A stretch of DNA of 64,000 nt from Dasyornis broadbenti (taxonomy: Eukaryota > Chordata > Aves > Passeriformes > Dasyornithidae). The stretch covers positions 138,870 through 202,869 of the forward strand of contig VZRN01005753.1 in the NCBI GenBank assembly GCA_013397935.1, read 5' to 3'. The notes beneath the pieces are model-generated. The model ran no database searches. It saw only the letters and a list, made by a program, of their open reading frames with translations, and was not told where the DNA came from. Of the stretch, positions 59,640-64,000 are shown one piece after another; within the stretch, counting starts at the first letter, position 1; each line of letters opens with the position of its first letter. The position numbers and the translations under genes are program-made.

Positions 59640-60475
59640 GTCTGCATGTCCCAGAGGGTTGTGCAGCCCTTCACATGGACTTGACAGGCAGGAGAGATGG
59701 GCAGAGACGAACCTGCTGGAATTCAACAGAGCAAATGCAGGGTCCAGCACCCGGGGAGGAACAACCACAGGCACCAGCACAGGCTGGGGGTGACCTGCTG
59801 GAGCAGCTCTGAGGAGAAGGAGCTGGGGGTCCTGGCGGACACCGGGCTGTCCATGAGCCAGCAGTGCCTGGGGGACAAGAAGGCCAATGGGATCCTGGTG
59901 CCAGCACGGGCAAGGAAGGGATCCTGCCCCTCTGCTCAGCCCTGTGAGGCTCATCTGCAGTGCTGTGTCCTGGTCTGGGCTCCTCAGGACAAGACAGACA
60001 TGGAGCTCCTGGGGTGGGTCCAGAGGGCTACCAAGAGGATGAAGGGCCTGCAGCATCTCCCTTGTGAGGAAAGGCTGAGGGAGCTGGGGCTGCTCAGCCT
60101 CCAGAGGAGCCCCAGCTCAGAGGGGACCCCATCCCTGTGTGTCCCTGGCTGCAGGGAAGGCTCCGAGCAGGGTCCATGCTCTGCTCCAGGGGGCCCAGCA
60201 ATGGCTCATGAGAAATGGGCAGGAGCTGAGCCCAGGGAGTTCCACGTGGACAGGAGGCAGAACTTGTGTCCCGTGCAGTGACCGAGCCCTGAACAGATTG
60301 TGCAGAGAGGCTGTGGAGGTTCCCTCAGTGGGGATAGTCCAGACCCCTCTGGACACAATCCTGTGCTGTGGGTGCTGGGATGTCTTGAGCTGGGATGTTG
60401 GACTGATAACCCCACTGTGGTCCCTTCCAACCTGACCCGTTCTGTGATTCTGTGTTACTGTGATTCTTATGAGTG
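59640..60475 (+). mobile_element. Longest CR1 LINE in window, with broken ORF2 C-terminus
   Basis: About 830 GC-rich bases read in sense: 'gacaggcaggagagatgggc', 'ggaggaacaaccacaggcac', 'gagaaggagctgggggtcct', 'ccatgagccagcagtgcctg', 'aagaaggccaatgggatcct' and the terminus 'gtcccttccaacctgacccg' plus three 'tgtgattc'-like tail units. The frame 59697-60281 shows EEKELGVLADTGLSMSQQC, KKANGIL, DMELLGWVQRATKRMKGLQ and EERLRELGLLSL, all in the order of the CR1 ORF2 carboxy end after the reverse-transcriptase domain. Only that end is present and it carries shifts, so no active enzyme is made. The 210-codon antisense frame (59424-60056) is a shadow. Confidence 0.95.
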
Positions 60476-61629
60476 TTCTTGGTCTATATTTGCTTAGACT
60501 CTGAGAGGCAGCTGTTTTGTGAGTGATAGATTCCTAAGTATTTTGAAAAACTGCAGGTTTCACCCATGGCTTGAATAACTGGATCAGCCAAACCTCCACA
60601 GCAGGGAAATAGTTCCTCCCTAATCCAGAAAAGCAGAGGGGATCCAACACTTTATGCCTTATGGGGATCTGGACCTTTGTCAGCTGCTGACTTAAATTCA
60701 TTCCTAGAGCTCATTGTAGTGACTTTAAATCACCCACAGGAAATTAACTAAGGTTTAGGCCTAGGCTGCTAATGCTGAGTATTCAGTGAAAGTGCATCTT
60801 CAGAGCAGTAAGAATTAGCTGCACTAACAGAATAAAATGCTTTCTGCATCTCACCTGGTCCACTCTGGGCTGGATAAGTTGCCGTCATGTTATGTGCCTC
60901 TTTTGTTATGTGCCTCTAGGAACCTAATCTCATAAAATGTATTCTTAATGATGCCCCTGGCAGTCCATGGCTTGGCATCTGGATTCCTTTGAAGTCTTAG
61001 TACTAACTGTCGATCTAAAACACAGCCTCTGACTTAAAATAATTCGTTATTCTCAAATCTCCACTATTTTCAATAAACTTACAGGATTTTTTCCTCTTTA
61101 TTGACTAACAAAACAATGTATTTGTGAATGAAGTTCCAAAATAACTACTGTAACGTTACTTTGTAGTTTGTATCACTCTTTGCTCTTCATTTAACTTTTG
61201 TGTTTAATTTTCCTCCTTAAACCTCTCTTTATCTTTCAGCCATGTCTCATACATATTACTTTCTTACTTCTCCCATTAAACCCCATCCTGAAACCCTCAA
61301 AGCTGAGCGGACAGCTTTAATTTCAATTTGCATTGATTTCCTTTTATAATACTAAACCACCCACAAACACAGGCAAACTTTTGGCTTGATTTAAAGCCAG
61401 CTTTCTGATGTGTCTCCAGCTTTGCCTTCTGACTTTCTGTCTGTGCAGATGTAAATTATTCAGTGAGGGGTGTTGTAGACATGCCTCCTTTATTAACATC
61501 AGTGGGACTTGTGAGGCTGAAGGAAAATCTACCCTCCCCACAGGCATCTCATGCTGGAAATTTACACTTTATGACTGTGTAGAGGGACCATATATCACCC
61601 CACTCTTCATAACTGTTATTCATTCTCCG

Positions 61630-61718
61630 GAAGGGTAAAAAAAAAAAAAAAAAGAGGGAAAAAAAGAAAAAAGAGGGGAAAAAAATAAAGGAAAAAGAAA
61701 AGAGAGAAAAAAGGAAAA
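61630..61718. repeat. Poly(A) plus polypurine tract
   Basis: About 17 A are followed by AG-rich sequence on the plus strand with a single T interruption. The antisense frame 61549-61809 is Phe/Ser-rich as a result. Confidence 0.88.
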
Positions 61719-62690
61719 CTGTGGTGTTCTCTGCATTATACAGATCCATTTCCACATTGAAAAAGAAAAAGAACATAAAAGTTAAAGATACACTGCTAGA
61801 GTTAACCATTCAGTACTGTCTAAACACGAAACGCAAGTAAGTTCCCAAAAGCAGGTGTATTTTGTGATGCTATAATTAATCACTCATAGTTGCTTACAGT
61901 CTGTGTAGTATCTACCGAGTTATTTTCTAAAACGTGATTTGTTCAAATATTATCCAGTTGATGCTTTGTAGCCTTTGCTAGATTTCACTGCAGAGTGGCT
62001 TGTTAGTTAAGGCATCGACAGCCCACCACCAGTGTCTCGTGTGATCCACACTGAAGCATTATTTGGCCCATGGGCAGAATAGTACCATCGTTGTTGCAAA
62101 GCACAGAATAATAAGGCAGAGACACATACTAACAGTTTGGGATAGCCAGATTCATCTGATTCATTTTAATGAGCAACCGGGCCAGCAAAGCAAACCCAAC
62201 CATCTGTGCTGCAAAGACACTGAATGCTGGAATTTTTTCCCCTTCATCGTCATATTGCTATATCAGCACATGTGCTAACTTCAAACCTTTCCCATAACAC
62301 ATGTGCTCCAATTGCAATCATTTGGATGCAATTTGGTTTATGCTTCCATTTCCCCCCTGTTGATACGAGCGGGGCGGTTGCTGTTGCCGTTGGAAATGCT
62401 TTGACATCTCTGTCTCCATTTCTTAATGTTCTTCTGTGTGACCTTATCCAATCAATTCTAACAGGTACTGGCACGAGCATTTGTGCCTTGATCTGAAAAT
62501 ACGCACAATTATGCGCTGGTTGTTTGTGAATGGTAATTGATGGTGCTTAAAAGACATGCATAAAGTTCCCAACAAAGTAAACAAACAGGCAGTACCCTGG
62601 TGCAGGATGTAAAAGGGCAGGAAAAGGCATCTTACGTATTCTTTCATTGAATATTGAACTACTCAGCTTGAATTAAAGCCAGGTGACCTG

Positions 62691-62710
62691 CAAGCAAATG
62701 CAAGCAAATG
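62691..62710. repeat. Exact 10-base tandem duplication
   Basis: CAAGCAAATG occurs twice head to tail. Confidence 0.85.
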
Positions 62711-64000
62711 AAAAGACCCTGGTCGCATGGAAGAAACCAACAGCGGTCTGAGAGCTGGCAGCTCTTTCAGTCGTTATTGCCTTTAATAGTAATTAAAAAT
62801 TTAAAAAAAACCCTCATCTAATTTCCACTAATTTAGGCCTTCACTTTATCCTCCTGTTCATCCCAGGCTTTCTTTCCTGTTATAAAGAGGGAGAGAAAAG
62901 GCCACTTCAGCATCACTGGGACAATGTCCTTCATTCAAGGTATGACTCAGCCTCTGGAAACTGCGCTGCTTCTCTCTCCCTGTGTCTCGGAAAGAGCATG
63001 GGGTGATGAAGCTCCCTGTCTCATCAGGGAGCTTCTGCAAGATGTGTGCAGAGGAATTAACATCTAAACAGAAATGTAACCACAAAGGTACAACATCCAA
63101 GGGAGAAGAGACTTTACTTGGCAGTGTGACTTTTGGAGCTGGACTCTCCGTGGCCACACCACTCAGTCCTTCTACCTGATGGAAACCTTTCCTAATGAAT
63201 CTGCCCAGCTTCAGGGGCATAAATGAGTGCTTGAGTGTGGCTTTTCACCCATCTGAGTGGATATATCTGCTCAACTGGCACTAACTCAGGGATTTCGCCA
63301 ACTGCTCCAGGCAGCCATAACCCTATTATTAAAATTACTATTGGGTTAAAACTAGGCAAGTGGAACAGCGCTGGATGCACTGATTCGTGCTAATTGTGAC
63401 GGCACCATTTCTCTCTGCAGAGCCAGGGGCATTTGGAAGCTGATATTTGTTTCATTAACAAGAAAGGATGCTACAGTGGCACCAGGTGAAAGCGTATCAG
63501 AGGTGTTAAACGGCCTGAGTGAATGGAAACAGTGTAAATAGTTGAATAATTTTCTTAGCATTTTCAGTTGAAGGTGGCAGGTGATGAAGGTCTGAATGAG
63601 GGAGTTATATGGAGGGGTAAAGAGGAAACCTAGATAATGGACAAAATGTGGTCGTGTTGAAAAATAATGGCAACATTATGTCTTTGCGCTCCTTCTGTGG
63701 AGAGAGGATTAGGCTGTAACATTCACATGGATATGACAATACTGCGTGAGAAGTTTTAGAGAACATCCATAATTTAATGCATCCAGAAGTCTCTCCACAC
63801 TTATTCTGACATGAGTTTTTCTGTTTTCATGCTAACCTACTGCCTCTGTTTCTGTTAGATAAAGCAGAGCTGTCTTCTGCATTTGTTGTACACCAGTTTT
63901 GGTCTTGAAGGCCTCATACAGAACCTTTTTCTTCATGTTTGTAAGTTCTCTTGCTCTTGTCCCTCTGAAATTTTAACTGAAAAATAATTGTTGCTGGTGG

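Larger units (their letters stand above)
60476..64000. other. Unique non-coding DNA
   Basis: This 3.5-kb end section has no recognised interspersed repeats. It includes the polypurine tract 61630-61718, a 10-base direct duplication at 62691-62710, and repeat-free blocks at 62230-62620 and 63260-63560. The frame at 62858-63220 (minus, 120 codons) is unrecognised and of chance length. Confidence 0.5.

Noticed and set aside
59424..60056. 210-codon minus-strand open frame
   Set aside because: It is antisense to the GC-rich CR1 at 59640-60475, and the sense strand shows the true CR1 ORF2 remnant.
1..64000. Endogenous retroviruses, DNA transposons, tRNA genes and CRISPR arrays
   Set aside because: I looked for paired LTR ends, long terminal inverted repeats, cloverleaf landmarks and regularly spaced direct repeats on both strands and saw none I could defend.

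Overview
This window is non-coding DNA from a bird nuclear genome. The evidence is at least 20 truncated copies of the CR1 LINE, whose 3' ends carry the avian ending (a 'ccttccaaccc' block, then short ATTCTRTGA-type repeats). The rest is AT-rich single-copy DNA with microsatellites. The commonest CR1 type here, with 'gccatgggcagggacacc' and 'cttccagggatgggg' blocks, resembles copies abundant in songbirds and other Neoaves. A passerine is a reasonable guess, but the species cannot be fixed from the sequence.

I find no protein-coding gene, exon, tRNA or rRNA that I can support. Open frames longer than about 100 codons are CR1 remnants (sense or antisense), low-complexity repeats such as (GAAA)n and (AAAAC)n, or lengths expected by chance. 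The one exception in length is an unassigned open stretch at 17931-18617. The window is therefore either intergenic desert or the interior of a very large intron.

Layout. 1-9 kb: six minus-strand CR1 fragments, plus a perfect 14-bp inverted repeat at 3871-3907. 10.8-11.3 kb: a polypurine minisatellite running into (GAAA)n. 15-16.5 kb: an old plus-strand CR1 and a long (AAAAC)n array. 16.5-26.5 kb: mostly unique DNA with one CR1 and a degenerate array phased at 10 bp near 23.4 kb. 26.5-29.2 kb: two long minus-strand CR1s flanking a repeat-free block. 31-40 kb: several CR1s, two more (AAAAC)n-type arrays, and AT-rich repeat-free blocks that look like conserved non-coding DNA. 42 kb: an ancient LINE/SINE-like tail and a (TTG)n(ATT)n microsatellite. 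43-54 kb: almost free of interspersed repeats. 54.4 kb: a 55-base assembly gap inside poly(A). 55-60.5 kb: four CR1s, including the longest and most GC-rich (59640-60475), which still shows the end of the CR1 ORF2 protein. 60.5-64 kb: unique DNA.

No genes act together here. Functional content, if any, is most likely cis-regulatory DNA in the repeat-free blocks, which needs cross-species alignment to test. I saw no unambiguous LTR retrovirus, DNA transposon or CRISPR array, and no convincing new biological system.
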